From Polaromonas sp. 39-63-25 (GTDB lineage Bacteria; Pseudomonadota; Gammaproteobacteria; Burkholderiales; Burkholderiaceae_C): a stretch of DNA of 64,000 bases. Both the position numbers and the translations under genes were made by a program. Shown here piece by piece: positions 44,933 to 53,564 of this stretch. The notes beneath the pieces were generated by a model. The model saw only the letters and a list, made by a program, of their open reading frames with translations, was not told where the DNA came from and did not search any database. The first letter of the stretch is position 1. Every line of letters starts with the position of its first letter. The stretch covers positions 1 to 64,000 of the forward strand of contig NZ_NCJH01000024.1 in the NCBI RefSeq assembly GCF_002278925.1, read 5' to 3'.

Positions 44933-45943
44933 ATGTTTTACGACGCCCCATGGTGGCTGCCCGGCGGCAACCTGCAGACCATTTATGCCGCGCTGCGCTC
45001 GCAGCGTTACCTGGCCGAGGCGCCGAGCTTTCGCCGCGAGCGCTGGACCACGCCAGATGATGATTTTGTCGATGTGGACTTCGCACGCCATGCCAGCGCG
45101 GGTGCGGGCGCCGCGGCAGGGCGCGAACCCCTGCTGGTGGTTTTTCACGGCCTGGAAGGGTCTTCGGCCAGCCACTATGCGGAAGCATTTGCCGATGTCG
45201 CCCGCGTGCGCGGCTGGGCCTGCGCCGTGCCGCATTTTCGCGGCTGCTCGGGCGAGCTCAACCGCGCGCCGCGTGCCTACCATTCGGGCGATTTCGAGGA
45301 GATCGACTGGATCCTGCGGCGCTTCCGGGCCGGCCATGCCGGTCCGCTGTTTGCCGTCGGCATTTCTCTGGGCGGCAATGCCCTGATGCGCTGGGCGGGC
45401 GAAATGGAAACTTCGGCAGACCGTGTGGTGGACGCCGTCGCCTCGGTCTGCTCCCCGCTGGACCTCGCGGCCAGCGGCCATGCGATTGGCCGGGGTTTCA
45501 ACCGCCTGGTCTACACCCGCATGTTCCTGAACTCCATGGTGCCCAAGGCGCTCAGGAAGCTGGAGCAGCACCCGGGCCTGTTCAGTGCCGACGCCCTGCG
45601 CGCGGCGCGCGACCTGTATGCCTTCGACAATATCGTCACGGCGCCGCTGCATGGGTTCAGGAACACCGAAGAATACTGGGCGCGCGCCTCGGCCAAACCG
45701 CACATGCGGCGCATCGCGGTCGCGGCGCTGGCGCTCAATGCCCGCAATGACCCCTTCATCCCGGCCGCCAGCCTGCCGCAGGCCGGTGACGTGAGTGCAG
45801 CCGTGACGCTCTGGCAGCCGCGCGAGGGTGGCCACGTCGGTTTCCCGTCGGCGCCTTTTCCGGGGCATGTGCGCGCCATGCCCGAGGCGGTGTGCGGGTT
45901 TTTCTCGACGCATCTCGGCGCCACAACAAGCGGGGCAGAATAA
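44933..45943 (+). CDS. Alpha/beta hydrolase, YheT type
   Basis: The 336-residue product starts MFYDAPWWLPGGNLQTIYAA, the YheT/ABHD1-3 N-terminus. The oxyanion segment VVFHGLEGSSASHYAEAFAD and the nucleophile motif GISLGGNALMRWAGE (Ser at the centre), plus a C-terminal GGHVGFP His box, complete the triad pattern. The substrate is unknown. GAGGCGGAAG lies upstream of ATG44933; the longer frame is rejected. Confidence 0.92.
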   Translation: MFYDAPWWLPGGNLQTIYAALRSQRYLAEAPSFRRERWTTPDDDFVDVDFARHASAGAGAAAGREPLLVVFHGLEGSSASHYAEAFADVARVRGWACAVPHFRGCSGELNRAPRAYHSGDFEEIDWILRRFRAGHAGPLFAVGISLGGNALMRWAGEMETSADRVVDAVASVCSPLDLAASGHAIGRGFNRLVYTRMFLNSMVPKALRKLEQHPGLFSADALRAARDLYAFDNIVTAPLHGFRNTEEYWARASAKPHMRRIAVAALALNARNDPFIPAASLPQAGDVSAAVTLWQPREGGHVGFPSAPFPGHVRAMPEAVCGFFSTHLGATTSGAE

Positions 45944-45948
45944 GCAGC

Positions 45949-46500
45949 ATGGATGACATTGTTCGCCAGGCCATTGCCAAGTGGCCCAACGTCCCGCACT
46001 GCTACGGCTGGCTGGGTCTGGACGCGCGCGGCAACTGGTACATGCGCGATGACAAGGCCCAGGCGGCGGGCCCCTTTGCCGGCGGCACGGCAGCGGGCAA
46101 GGGTTCGCTGCTCAAACACGACAAGCTGATCGACTTCATCGCCCGCAACTACGAAAGCGACGCGGCCGGTCAGTGGTTTTTCCAGAACGGGCCGCAACGC
46201 GTTTATGTCGAACTCGAGGCGACACCGCTGGTCTGGCGTATCGGCAGCGCCCCGGATTTTTCAGTGACCGCGCACACCGGCCGGCCCGCGCGCTTGCAGC
46301 GCTGCATTCTCGATGAACACGGCCGGCTCTATCTGGAAACCGACATTGGTTTTGGCCTGGTGCACACCCAGGACATGATGCAGGCGTCGGAGGCGATCGA
46401 GCAGGGCCTGTGGGTGCCTGGGGAGGCGGCCACCCGGGACTTGCCGTCCCGTTTCGGTTATGTGCGCAGCCCGGCCGCCAGCCGCGACCAGCCTGTTTAG
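45949..46500 (+). CDS. Conserved hypothetical protein
   Basis: The 183-residue product has the conserved start IVRQAIAKWPNVPHCYGWLG and the segment AGQWFFQNGPQRVYVELEAT, plus GRPARLQRCILDEHGRLYLE. It is a family I recognise as common in Burkholderiales but cannot name with certainty. The His/Cys pair in NVPHCYG might bind metal (inference). It lies five bases after the hydrolase stop; the TAG stop is immediately followed by repeat copy 7. Confidence 0.82.
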   Translation: MDDIVRQAIAKWPNVPHCYGWLGLDARGNWYMRDDKAQAAGPFAGGTAAGKGSLLKHDKLIDFIARNYESDAAGQWFFQNGPQRVYVELEATPLVWRIGSAPDFSVTAHTGRPARLQRCILDEHGRLYLETDIGFGLVHTQDMMQASEAIEQGLWVPGEAATRDLPSRFGYVRSPAASRDQPV

Positions 46501-46501
46501 T

Positions 46502-46555
46502 GCTATTGATTTGCTAGCTGTCTGCGCTTGTACCTCAGGGGCTTGAGCCTGTTTT
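46502..46555 (+). repeat. Dispersed intergenic repeat, copy 7 of 7
   Basis: GCTATTGATTTGCTAGCTGT, CTGCGCTTGTACCTCAGGGG and CTTGAGCCTGTTTT. It matches the family (GCTATTGA, CTAGCTG, GCGC, GGGGCTT, AGCCTGTTTT) and starts one base after the stop of the preceding gene. Confidence 0.75.
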
Positions 46556-46561
46556 GACCAT

Positions 46562-46590
46562 AAAAAAACCGGTCAGAGACCGGTTTTTTT
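46562..46590. terminator. Bidirectional terminator between convergent genes
   Basis: Seven A, CCGGTC, loop AGA, GACCGG, seven T. It lies between the hypothetical gene (plus) and the dihaem cytochrome c gene (minus), and can serve both. Confidence 0.88.
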
Positions 46591-46607
46591 GGTAGAGCGG
46601 ATACCGC

Positions 46608-47477
46608 TTATTTGGCGGCACTGACCATGTATTCGACGGCCGCCCGGAGATCCGCGTCGGAGGCAGAGGAGCCTCCCTTGGGCGGCATGGCATTTTTACC
46701 TTTGATCACGCTGGCCGTCAGCATGTCCAGACCGGTCTGGATGCGCGGCGCCCAGGCGGCCTTGTCGCCAAGCTTGGGAGCACCGGCTACACCTGACGCA
46801 TGGCAGGCAATGCAGGCCTGCTTGTACAACGCTTCGCCGACACCGGCTTTGGACGCTGCAGCCGGTGCAGTAGCGGCCACCACCACGGGCGCTGCAGGAG
46901 CAACCGCTGCTGCGGGAGCGGCGGCAACAGGAGCCGCTTGAGCGACCGGCGCTGCAGCGCCTGCATCTGCCGCCTTTTGCGGCTCGGCGAATTTTGCGCC
47001 GGCAGCATTGGCCATGTGCACCACGGCCTTGCCAATTTCGACATCGTCAAAATCGCCGCCGCCCTGAGGGCCCATGGCGTTTTTGCCTTTGAGGGAGGAA
47101 TTCCACAGCGCTTCGAAGCCGGTTTTGATGCGTGGTGCCCAGGCTGCTGCGTCGCCAAACTTGGGTGCGCCGGCGGCCCCGGTGGCGTGGCAGGCGGCAC
47201 ATTGCGCTGCATACACTTCGGCGCCGGTTTTCAGCGGACGGTTGGCATCGCGGATTTCAACCATGCCGATTTTCTGGATGCGCTGCGCCACCGCCTTCTC
47301 GAGGTCACCAGCACCCGCGGCAGGTTTGTTGTCCGACGAGACGTAATAAACCAGCGCAATGATGGCAAAAACAGGGACTACAAAAGAGAAGAAAACGGCA
47401 AGCAGGAGCTGCTTGGGTGTTTTGATGGGGCCTGAGTGGTCTTCTTCGTGGGCCGTCGTTGGATCGTTTGCGCTCAT
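46608..47477 (-). CDS. Membrane-anchored dihaem cytochrome c (c5-like domains)
   Basis: The 289-residue product has an N-terminal anchor (LLLAVFFSFVVPVFAIIALV, about 24-45) without a cleavage site. The two class I haem sites are CAACH at 93-97 and CIACH at 222-226, each in a c5-type fold with GAPKFGD/GAPKLGD and a Met-ligand region (KNAMGPQGG, KNAMPPKGG). An Ala/Pro/Val linker (about residues 165-205) separates the domains. It probably carries electrons to a terminal oxidase. The duplicated domains look like an internal duplication. Confidence 0.92.
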   Translation of the reverse strand: MSANDPTTAHEEDHSGPIKTPKQLLLAVFFSFVVPVFAIIALVYYVSSDNKPAAGAGDLEKAVAQRIQKIGMVEIRDANRPLKTGAEVYAAQCAACHATGAAGAPKFGDAAAWAPRIKTGFEALWNSSLKGKNAMGPQGGGDFDDVEIGKAVVHMANAAGAKFAEPQKAADAGAAAPVAQAAPVAAAPAAAVAPAAPVVVAATAPAAASKAGVGEALYKQACIACHASGVAGAPKLGDKAAWAPRIQTGLDMLTASVIKGKNAMPPKGGSSASDADLRAAVEYMVSAAK

Positions 47478-47682
47478 GGCTTCCTCAAAAAACTAAAAAT
47501 CGGTAACTAAAGCAACTCATATTCGACAACCTTTGATTATAGCCGTCACCCCTGTAAATCCCGGAAGCGGCCTGTCCGACTGATAGAATCAGGCTCTTCC
47601 ACAAGTGCAGTGCGCCCAGCGTCTGCCCTTGCGGGTTGTCTATCCGCTGCAAAGCGCCGGTAGATGCCATGTTTTCAGCGTT

Positions 47683-47758
47683 GCGGCTGTAGCTCAGTGG
47701 ATAGAGTATTGGCCTCCGAAGCCAAGGGTCGTGGGTTCGATCCCCGCCAGCCGCACCA
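47683..47758 (+). tRNA. tRNA-Arg (anticodon CCG)
   Basis: A 76-base cloverleaf: acceptor GCGGCTG pairs with CAGCCGC, the D-arm AGCTCAGTGGATAGAGT follows, the anticodon stem TTGGC/GCCAA holds loop CTCCGAA (anticodon CCG, reading CGG), the T-arm is GTGGGTTCGATCCCCGC, and the 3' CCA is encoded. It stands alone at the left edge of the lower-GC block. Confidence 0.95.
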
Positions 47759-48171
47759 AAATCAATGACTTACGTGAGCCTCTAGTGGCCCATGCAACGG
47801 CCTAGCGATGTTTAACTGGCTTTTCAGCGGGACTCTCGGGCCACACTGGGCGCTGGAGCCGAGGGCCGAAGCAGATGGCAGGTCGTTTCCTGTGGCCCTT
47901 CCATGGCCCACTCGAGGCCCAGCAGAATTTCCCTATCTTTGTACGCTGGCCTTTCGCACCAGATCGGCAGGATCATCGAGTTGGCAATGATGCGGTTCAG
48001 ATGGACGCTGACACGAGATGCTAAGCAGATCCCTCAAGGGTTCGACGCAGCATTCTTCCAGTCCAACTGGCGAAATGGTGTTGACCAGGCGTTCAGGTCA
48101 GCCCCTCAGAGTCAAGGAAGGATACATGTTGAGGTTGACTTGGCATGTTTTGTACGGGTTGGGCTGCAGCG
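47759..48171. other. Gene-free stretch after tRNA-Arg
   Basis: No convincing gene in six frames; short frames lack ribosome binding sites and family patterns. The base composition differs from the neighbours. I looked for a second copy of the tRNA 3' end (TTCGATCCCCGCCAGCCGCA) downstream, as left by an integrase, and did not see one. It may be decayed mobile DNA. Confidence 0.4.
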
Positions 48172-48894
48172 TTAGCCAGCAACGCGGGATGCTGGTGGTT
48201 TCAACAGCATTTGGATGACCGACTCAGGCAAGGCAGTAGTCTGCCCATGACGCTTGGGCATGCCTTGGACAAAGGGCAGCAGTTGATGCTTGGCCACTTC
48301 GAAAACACGACGCAGTTCAGTGACAGGTTCGCAATGTTCGTCTACTCTCAGGTCAACCTCTGCGTAGATCTCCCGCCCCGTCACCTTCAGTGCCGCAGAC
48401 TGCTTGCCACGGAAGTCACCACCTGCTTGATCACCTGCTTCAAGAACCTGCATGAGGCGTTCAGCCAGGTCCATCGACGAATCGTTCAACCAGGTTTGCC
48501 GCATGGCTTCCAGCGTTTCAGGACCGGTGAGCATGTTGCCCTGGATGGCGTAGTCGCCTCCAACAAGATGTCCTTTCCAGGTTGTGCAGTCAGCACCGGT
48601 GAACGCGGCACCGGAGCCTGATATCGCGATAGATCCGATCTGCCGCAAACGAGAATCAGGATCGTCGGCAATTGCCTTTGCCAGCGCTTGCGAAGCATCG
48701 GCTTTCTCATGCATGGAAGCCAATGCTTCCATGGCCAGATAGGGATTGACCCATGACTGTGTTGAAACAGCGCCGATACCCGGCTGGATGTAGATGCACA
48801 TTGATCCAACTGCCGGCACGGCACTGCTGACAGCCACGCCGAGTTGGCCTGTGCGCTCGCATCGACCTACTATTGAAAACGTGTTGAGTTCCAT
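48172..48894 (-). CDS. DUF1028 protein (Ntn-hydrolase-like)
   Basis: The 240-residue product has the DUF1028 N-terminus LNTFSIVGRCERTGQLGVAV then SSAVPAVGSMC. The family is structurally an Ntn-hydrolase, which normally matures by cutting before a Thr, Ser or Cys nucleophile; the enzyme reaction is not established. ATG48894 (MELNTFS) is chosen over 48972 because the upstream part covers the ABC gene. It lies four bases after the LivF-like gene, so it is the last gene of the transporter operon, and a role in breaking down the imported compound fits. Confidence 0.85.
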   Translation of the reverse strand: MELNTFSIVGRCERTGQLGVAVSSAVPAVGSMCIYIQPGIGAVSTQSWVNPYLAMEALASMHEKADASQALAKAIADDPDSRLRQIGSIAISGSGAAFTGADCTTWKGHLVGGDYAIQGNMLTGPETLEAMRQTWLNDSSMDLAERLMQVLEAGDQAGGDFRGKQSAALKVTGREIYAEVDLRVDEHCEPVTELRRVFEVAKHQLLPFVQGMPKRHGQTTALPESVIQMLLKPPASRVAG

Positions 48895-48898
48895 GCCT

Positions 48899-49606
48899 TC
48901 AAACTCCCAACTCGTCGAGAATGCGAACATGTGCATCGGCATCTTGGGTGCCACGCAACACGCCCAATTCACCTCGCTCTAGAACTGCATAGCGATCAGC
49001 CGTCTGGAGGGCGAAACCCACGTTCTGCTCGACGATCAGCATGGCAACCGATGAGGTATTACGCTCGGTATGAAGCACCCTGGCGATGCGCTCAATCACT
49101 GATGGTTGAAGGCCCTCGCTGATCTCGTCGACAAGCAGCAGCGTCGGTTCCATCATCAAGGCTCGGCCGAGAATGAGCATTTTCTGTTCGCCTCCCGAGA
49201 GGGTTCCCGCCTTCTGGCGCAGGCGCTGTGGAATGAACGGAAAGTAGTCAGCAATGCGCTCCAAACCCCTCGAAAACTGCCGGCGATCCGCAACGGCGAT
49301 GCGTAAGTTGTCTTCTACACTGAGGTCCTGGAACACAGCCTTTTCCTGCTGTGCATAGGCAACGCCCTGCTCAGCGAGGAGATGTGGCATCCCCGAAGCC
49401 AAAGGCTCTCCGCGATAAAAGACCGTGCCACCCTGTCGAGGCAGGAAGCCCATGATGCCCCTGAGCAAAGTCGATTTCCCCATGCCGTTCTTGCCCAGGA
49501 GAGCAAGGGCCTCTCCGCGTTGGATGGACAGGCTCAGGTCACGGATCACCATCGCCTGACCGTAACCACAGCTAAGCGCGTCAAGGCGGAGGATTTCATC
49601 GCTCAT
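48899..49606 (-). CDS. Branched-chain/amide ABC transporter ATP-binding protein (LivF type)
   Basis: The 235-residue product has Walker A GKNGMGKST (about residues 37-45), signature LSGGEQKMLILGRAL, Walker B LLLVDEISEGLQPSV and the LivF-specific IVEQNVGFALQTADRYAVLE. With the fused permease-ATPase it forms the ATPase pair of a HAAT-family importer. It overlaps that gene by four bases. Confidence 0.92.
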   Translation of the reverse strand: MSDEILRLDALSCGYGQAMVIRDLSLSIQRGEALALLGKNGMGKSTLLRGIMGFLPRQGGTVFYRGEPLASGMPHLLAEQGVAYAQQEKAVFQDLSVEDNLRIAVADRRQFSRGLERIADYFPFIPQRLRQKAGTLSGGEQKMLILGRALMMEPTLLLVDEISEGLQPSVIERIARVLHTERNTSSVAMLIVEQNVGFALQTADRYAVLERGELGVLRGTQDADAHVRILDELGV

Positions 49607-51447
49607 ATCTTTCTCTCCTGAGCGGGTTCTTCGTCAGATGGTAAAGCTGCGCTTCCGGCGTAGATGTCTCTGACGAGCTCGGAGTGGACTACATCGGCAA
49701 CCGAACCATCCAGAACGATTTCACCCTGGTGCAGAACGATCACACGGGTACTGATATCGCAGACGAAGTCGAGATCGTGTTCGATCAATACCACGCACAT
49801 CTGGTGTTCCCTTGCCAAGCCAATGAGCGTCTGTCCGATCGCGGTTCGCTCGGGCTTGGTCAAGCCTGCCGTGGGTTCGTCGAGCAGGACAATGTTGGGT
49901 TCAAGCGCCAAAACCATGGCCAATTCCAGCGCCTGCTTCTGACCATGCGACAACAGTCGGCAAGGTGTTCCCAGCAGCGACTCCAGACCGGTTGTTCTGA
50001 TAATGTTGAGCGCTGGTGATGGCAACGCCACATTTTGGGTGCGGTGCCACAGGCTCGGCTTGTCGAGACGAGTCCGGGCTATAGCCAGAGAATCCAGTAC
50101 TGTCAGTTCATCAAAGACATTGGCTGTCTGAAACTTTCGTCCGATGCCCAAGCGAACGCATTCGAAAGGAGGCAACTTGCCGATTGGGTGATCGTTGAGC
50201 GAAATCTCACCGCCTGTGCGCTCCCTGCCGTCGCTGATGCAACGCATCAAGGTGGTCTTGCCCGCGCCGTTGGGTCCTACCAGAGAGAGGAGTTCCCCGT
50301 GGCCAGCGGTGAAGTTCACATTGCGCAGCACGCTCAGGCTGCCGAAATCACGCGTCACGCCCTTGGCGGAGAGTGCGGTTCCCCCCCGCGCGGCCAATCC
50401 CTGCAAGGGGCGTTCTTCCGCAACCAGAAGCTTCCCATGATTATCCCTGGATGGGTTGGACTTGTTGCGACCCAGCAATTGCGCCACTGCTGGCAAAAGC
50501 CCTTTGGGTAGCGCGACGATCACGATGACGAAAGCCATGCCAAGCAGCAGCTTCCAGACAAAAGGCAGATCACCACTCAAGTAGGCCGAGCTGATATCAA
50601 TGAGCAAGGTACCGAACACCGGCCCGAGGATCGTGCCGCGTCCGCCCAGTGCCACCCAGATCAAGATCTCGGTGCCGAATTGGAAACCCGCCATCTCTGG
50701 CGCAACCACCATGCCATAGCAGGCATACAAGAAGCCTGCCACAGAGCTTATGGCTGACAGTCCCACGAGGAGCTGGATCTTGACCCTTGAAGTATTAATT
50801 CCCAGATAGTCGCAGCGAGACTCATTTTCCCTGATGGCAATCAATAGGCGGCCTGTATCGCTCTTGACGAATCGCATGGCCACGGCAGTCGTGAGCATCA
50901 GGAAACCACCGCAAAGCCATAGCCAGGTGTGCATCCCAAAATCAAAACTTTCGTACCCGGACAGTCCACTGCTGGAGCCCGTGAACGTTCCACCGGAAAA
51001 GATGATCTGCGTGGCCACAATGGGTAGCACGAGGGAGACCACCGATGCATAGAGAGGGGTCGCTCCCGGATAGAAGGAGAGCACGCCCACCAGGGCCGCC
51101 ACCGCCATACTCACGGCAATTCCACCCAACAGTGCAAATATGACCGTTCCAGGCGAGAAACCGACGTGGGTAAACATCAGGCCCGTCGCATAGGCCCCAA
51201 TACCGAAGAACGTCGCTTGACCAAAGGTGAGAATGCCCGTGTATCCCCACAGCAGATCTACTGCGATAGCGACTACGCCATACAGGCAGGCCCTGACCAA
51301 TGTGTTTTGCATGAAATCCGGCAAAACCCAAGGAGAGGCCAATAGCAACGCCGCGGCAGCAATGAGCAGCAGCATGTTGGGGTTGACGCGAGTACGTGGA
51401 TTCGCACTACCGCCAGCCTTGATCGTGGGGGTAAGCGGCTCAACCAC
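49603..51447 (-). CDS. Fused LivM-type permease and LivG-type ATPase
   Basis: The 614-residue product starts at GTG51447 with GGAAGGG seven bases upstream and overlaps the LivH-like gene by eight bases. The N-terminal half (about 20-310) is a LivM permease with around eight membrane helices (GYTGILTFGQATFFGIGAYA, LGGRGTILGPVFGTLLID). After a linker, the C-terminal half has Walker A GPNGAGKT, signature LLSHGQKQALELAMVLALEP and Walker B IVLLDEPTAGLT, the LivG ATPase. Fusion of the two is less usual than separate genes. It serves uptake of amino acids, amides or urea-like compounds. Confidence 0.9.
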   Translation of the reverse strand: MVEPLTPTIKAGGSANPRTRVNPNMLLLIAAAALLLASPWVLPDFMQNTLVRACLYGVVAIAVDLLWGYTGILTFGQATFFGIGAYATGLMFTHVGFSPGTVIFALLGGIAVSMAVAALVGVLSFYPGATPLYASVVSLVLPIVATQIIFSGGTFTGSSSGLSGYESFDFGMHTWLWLCGGFLMLTTAVAMRFVKSDTGRLLIAIRENESRCDYLGINTSRVKIQLLVGLSAISSVAGFLYACYGMVVAPEMAGFQFGTEILIWVALGGRGTILGPVFGTLLIDISSAYLSGDLPFVWKLLLGMAFVIVIVALPKGLLPAVAQLLGRNKSNPSRDNHGKLLVAEERPLQGLAARGGTALSAKGVTRDFGSLSVLRNVNFTAGHGELLSLVGPNGAGKTTLMRCISDGRERTGGEISLNDHPIGKLPPFECVRLGIGRKFQTANVFDELTVLDSLAIARTRLDKPSLWHRTQNVALPSPALNIIRTTGLESLLGTPCRLLSHGQKQALELAMVLALEPNIVLLDEPTAGLTKPERTAIGQTLIGLAREHQMCVVLIEHDLDFVCDISTRVIVLHQGEIVLDGSVADVVHSELVRDIYAGSAALPSDEEPAQERKI

Positions 51448-52273
51448 GGGCAAACCCTTCCGGACGGATGCGAAGTGCCACTGCACCCAGAACAACGATC
51501 GTTAGCGAACCAAGTATGGGACTGACATGGACGCTAATGAGAACCTGTGCTGCACCGAGTACAACGCTGGACAAGGCAAGACTCGCCAGAGATGTGCCCG
51601 AAATCATGGCGAGCATGAATGCATTGGTCAGCCAGGGCACGCCCATGTTCGGATCCACGCTTGACAGCGGCGTGATCAGCGCTCCGGCAAGGCACGCCAA
51701 GCCTGCACCAATGGCAAAGCTCGACAATCGAACCCATGCACTGTTCACCCCGAGAGCTCTCGCAAGCGATTCGTTCATGGTGACTGCACGGGTGATTAGC
51801 CCAAGGCGCGTCCCATTGAGAACAGCGCCAATGCCTGCTGCCATCAGGCAGGCCAAAGCCACGAGAGCCAGACGATAAAAGGAATAGTCTGTTCCAAATA
51901 AATTGACTGTGCCCTCAAGGGGGCTCTGGACGAACTGCACACCGCGGCCAAAGATCAACGTGATCACTTGTCCGATGATGATGCCAAGACCCCAAGTAGC
52001 CAGAATGGCGTCCAGCGGTCTGGCGTGCAGTGGTTTGACGACCAACCGTTCGACGACAGCTCCGAAAACCAACCCCATGGCGAAAGCGAGCAGAGCGCCA
52101 AGCCAAGGATTCCAGCCCATCTGCGTGATCAAAAGAGGGGCATAACCACCAAGCGTAAGAAAACCACCATGCGCAAAGTTGATGATTTTCATGACACCAA
52201 AAATCAGCAACAAACCGCACGAGACGATGAACAGGATGCCGGCCGTGCTCATGATGTCAAAAAGTATGGACAT
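51440..52273 (-). CDS. Branched-chain/amide ABC transporter permease (LivH type)
   Basis: The 277-residue membrane protein has the LivH signature LIFGVMKIINFAHGGFLTLG (about residues 23-42), then GLGIIIGQVITLIFGRGV, ARALGVNSAWVRLSSFAIGA and ITPLSSVDPNMGVPWL. About eight helices are expected. It pairs with the fused LivM half. It lies 81 bases downstream of the substrate-binding gene. Confidence 0.92.
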   Translation of the reverse strand: MSILFDIMSTAGILFIVSCGLLLIFGVMKIINFAHGGFLTLGGYAPLLITQMGWNPWLGALLAFAMGLVFGAVVERLVVKPLHARPLDAILATWGLGIIIGQVITLIFGRGVQFVQSPLEGTVNLFGTDYSFYRLALVALACLMAAGIGAVLNGTRLGLITRAVTMNESLARALGVNSAWVRLSSFAIGAGLACLAGALITPLSSVDPNMGVPWLTNAFMLAMISGTSLASLALSSVVLGAAQVLISVHVSPILGSLTIVVLGAVALRIRPEGFARG

Positions 52274-52354
52274 ACAAATCCTCTAGACGGAGAAGGGCAC
52301 CGGCGGTGCCCTTCTCTCGAAGCAATGAAAGCGTTACTTCAGATGACAGATGAG

Positions 52355-53515
52355 TCACTTGAGCTTCGGGCACTGCTCTCCAGGATCCACGTTCTTGAAG
52401 CTCTCAAGCAGTTTGATGCTGCCGTCTTTCTGAACCTGGCCCAGATACATGGTCAGTGGGGCGTGCCGCTGTTTGTTCATTTGAATCAGGCCGCGGGGAC
52501 CTTCGAACGAAACTGCCGCCAGCGCAGGGATGACCTTGTCCGCTGCGGTCGTCCCGGCCTTCTCCACGGCTGCCTTGTACAGATAGACACCTTCGTACTG
52601 AGGGACCGACAGGTCGTTTGGCGTCTTGAGGTTGGCGCCAAATTTCACCTTCATTGCAGCCAGGAAATCCTTGTTTTTCTGGCTGTCAATATTCGTGAGA
52701 TACGAGCCCGAGATCACGATTCCTTCCGCGTCAGCACCCATGTCCTTGGCCGTTCCTTCGTCGACCGCCAAGTTGCCGTACGGCAAATTGATGCCTGCTG
52801 CGCGCAGCTGCTTGGTCAGCGTTACGTTGGGAGCGCCGCCTGCAGTCGAGGTGATGATGGCATCAGGCTTGGCCGTCTTGAGCTTGTTGATGACCGCCGT
52901 CCAGTCGGACCCATCCATGGGCAGATATTCTTCGCCCAAAACCGTGCCGCCCTTCTTGGCGATGTAGTTCTTTGTGAACTCCAGCATCCCGCGACCGAAC
53001 GCATAGTCGCTACCAATGAGGAAGAAGCTCTTGGCTTTTTTGGATTTCATGAAGAAATCAACGATGGGCGCAACCTGCTGGTCAGGGACCCAAGCATTGA
53101 CGAACATGTAGGGGTTGCAGGACTTTCCCTCGTAGAACGAGGTGTAGATGTAGGGCACCTTGCCGCGCGAAACGATAGGAAGGCCGGCATTGCGAGCTGC
53201 ACTGGTTTCCATCGAAATCAGTGCATCGACTTTCTTCTGGTAGATGAGTGAATCGAAGGCCTTCTGCGCTCCAGCGGCCCCGCTGGCGTCATCAGCCACT
53301 TCCAGCTGGAGCTTGCGCCCCAAAACGCCACCTTTCGCGTTGATCTCCTCGACAGCAAGTTCAGCTGCTTGCACCACAGAGGGTGCAACGACACTGTTGG
53401 CGCCACTGAGGCCGACCGGAATTCCGATCTTGATGGGGTCTGCGGCTTGGGACCCCAGAGCGATCAGACAGACGCCTGCAGAGAGGGTAAGACGAAACAA
53501 CTTCGGCACATTCAT
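52355..53515 (-). CDS. Amide/branched-chain-type substrate-binding protein
   Basis: The 386-residue product starts MNVPKLFRLTLSAGVCLIAL with a signal peptide ending SQAA (cleavage before DPIKIG). The mature part is a type I periplasmic binding fold: IKIGIPVGLSGANSVVAPSV, AAELAVEEINAKGGVLGRKL, YPYIYTSFYEGKSCNPYMFV-like KVPYIYTSFYEGKSCNPYMF, and KDFLAAMKVKFGANLKTPND. It resembles the AmiC/FmdD/UrtA group that binds amides or urea; the ligand is unknown. AAGGAG lies seven bases before ATG53515; the longer frame is rejected. Confidence 0.9.
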   Translation of the reverse strand: MNVPKLFRLTLSAGVCLIALGSQAADPIKIGIPVGLSGANSVVAPSVVQAAELAVEEINAKGGVLGRKLQLEVADDASGAAGAQKAFDSLIYQKKVDALISMETSAARNAGLPIVSRGKVPYIYTSFYEGKSCNPYMFVNAWVPDQQVAPIVDFFMKSKKAKSFFLIGSDYAFGRGMLEFTKNYIAKKGGTVLGEEYLPMDGSDWTAVINKLKTAKPDAIITSTAGGAPNVTLTKQLRAAGINLPYGNLAVDEGTAKDMGADAEGIVISGSYLTNIDSQKNKDFLAAMKVKFGANLKTPNDLSVPQYEGVYLYKAAVEKAGTTAADKVIPALAAVSFEGPRGLIQMNKQRHAPLTMYLGQVQKDGSIKLLESFKNVDPGEQCPKLK

Positions 53516-53564
53516 TGGGAGCTCCTTGGGGACGTTGAAGAAAAGAGAGGCACGAAAAAAAAGG

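Noticed and set aside
47808-48621. Several plus-strand frames after tRNA-Arg and opposite the DUF1028 gene
   Set aside because: No ribosome binding site, family pattern or codon-use signal; those to the right of 48172 are antisense to the DUF1028 gene.
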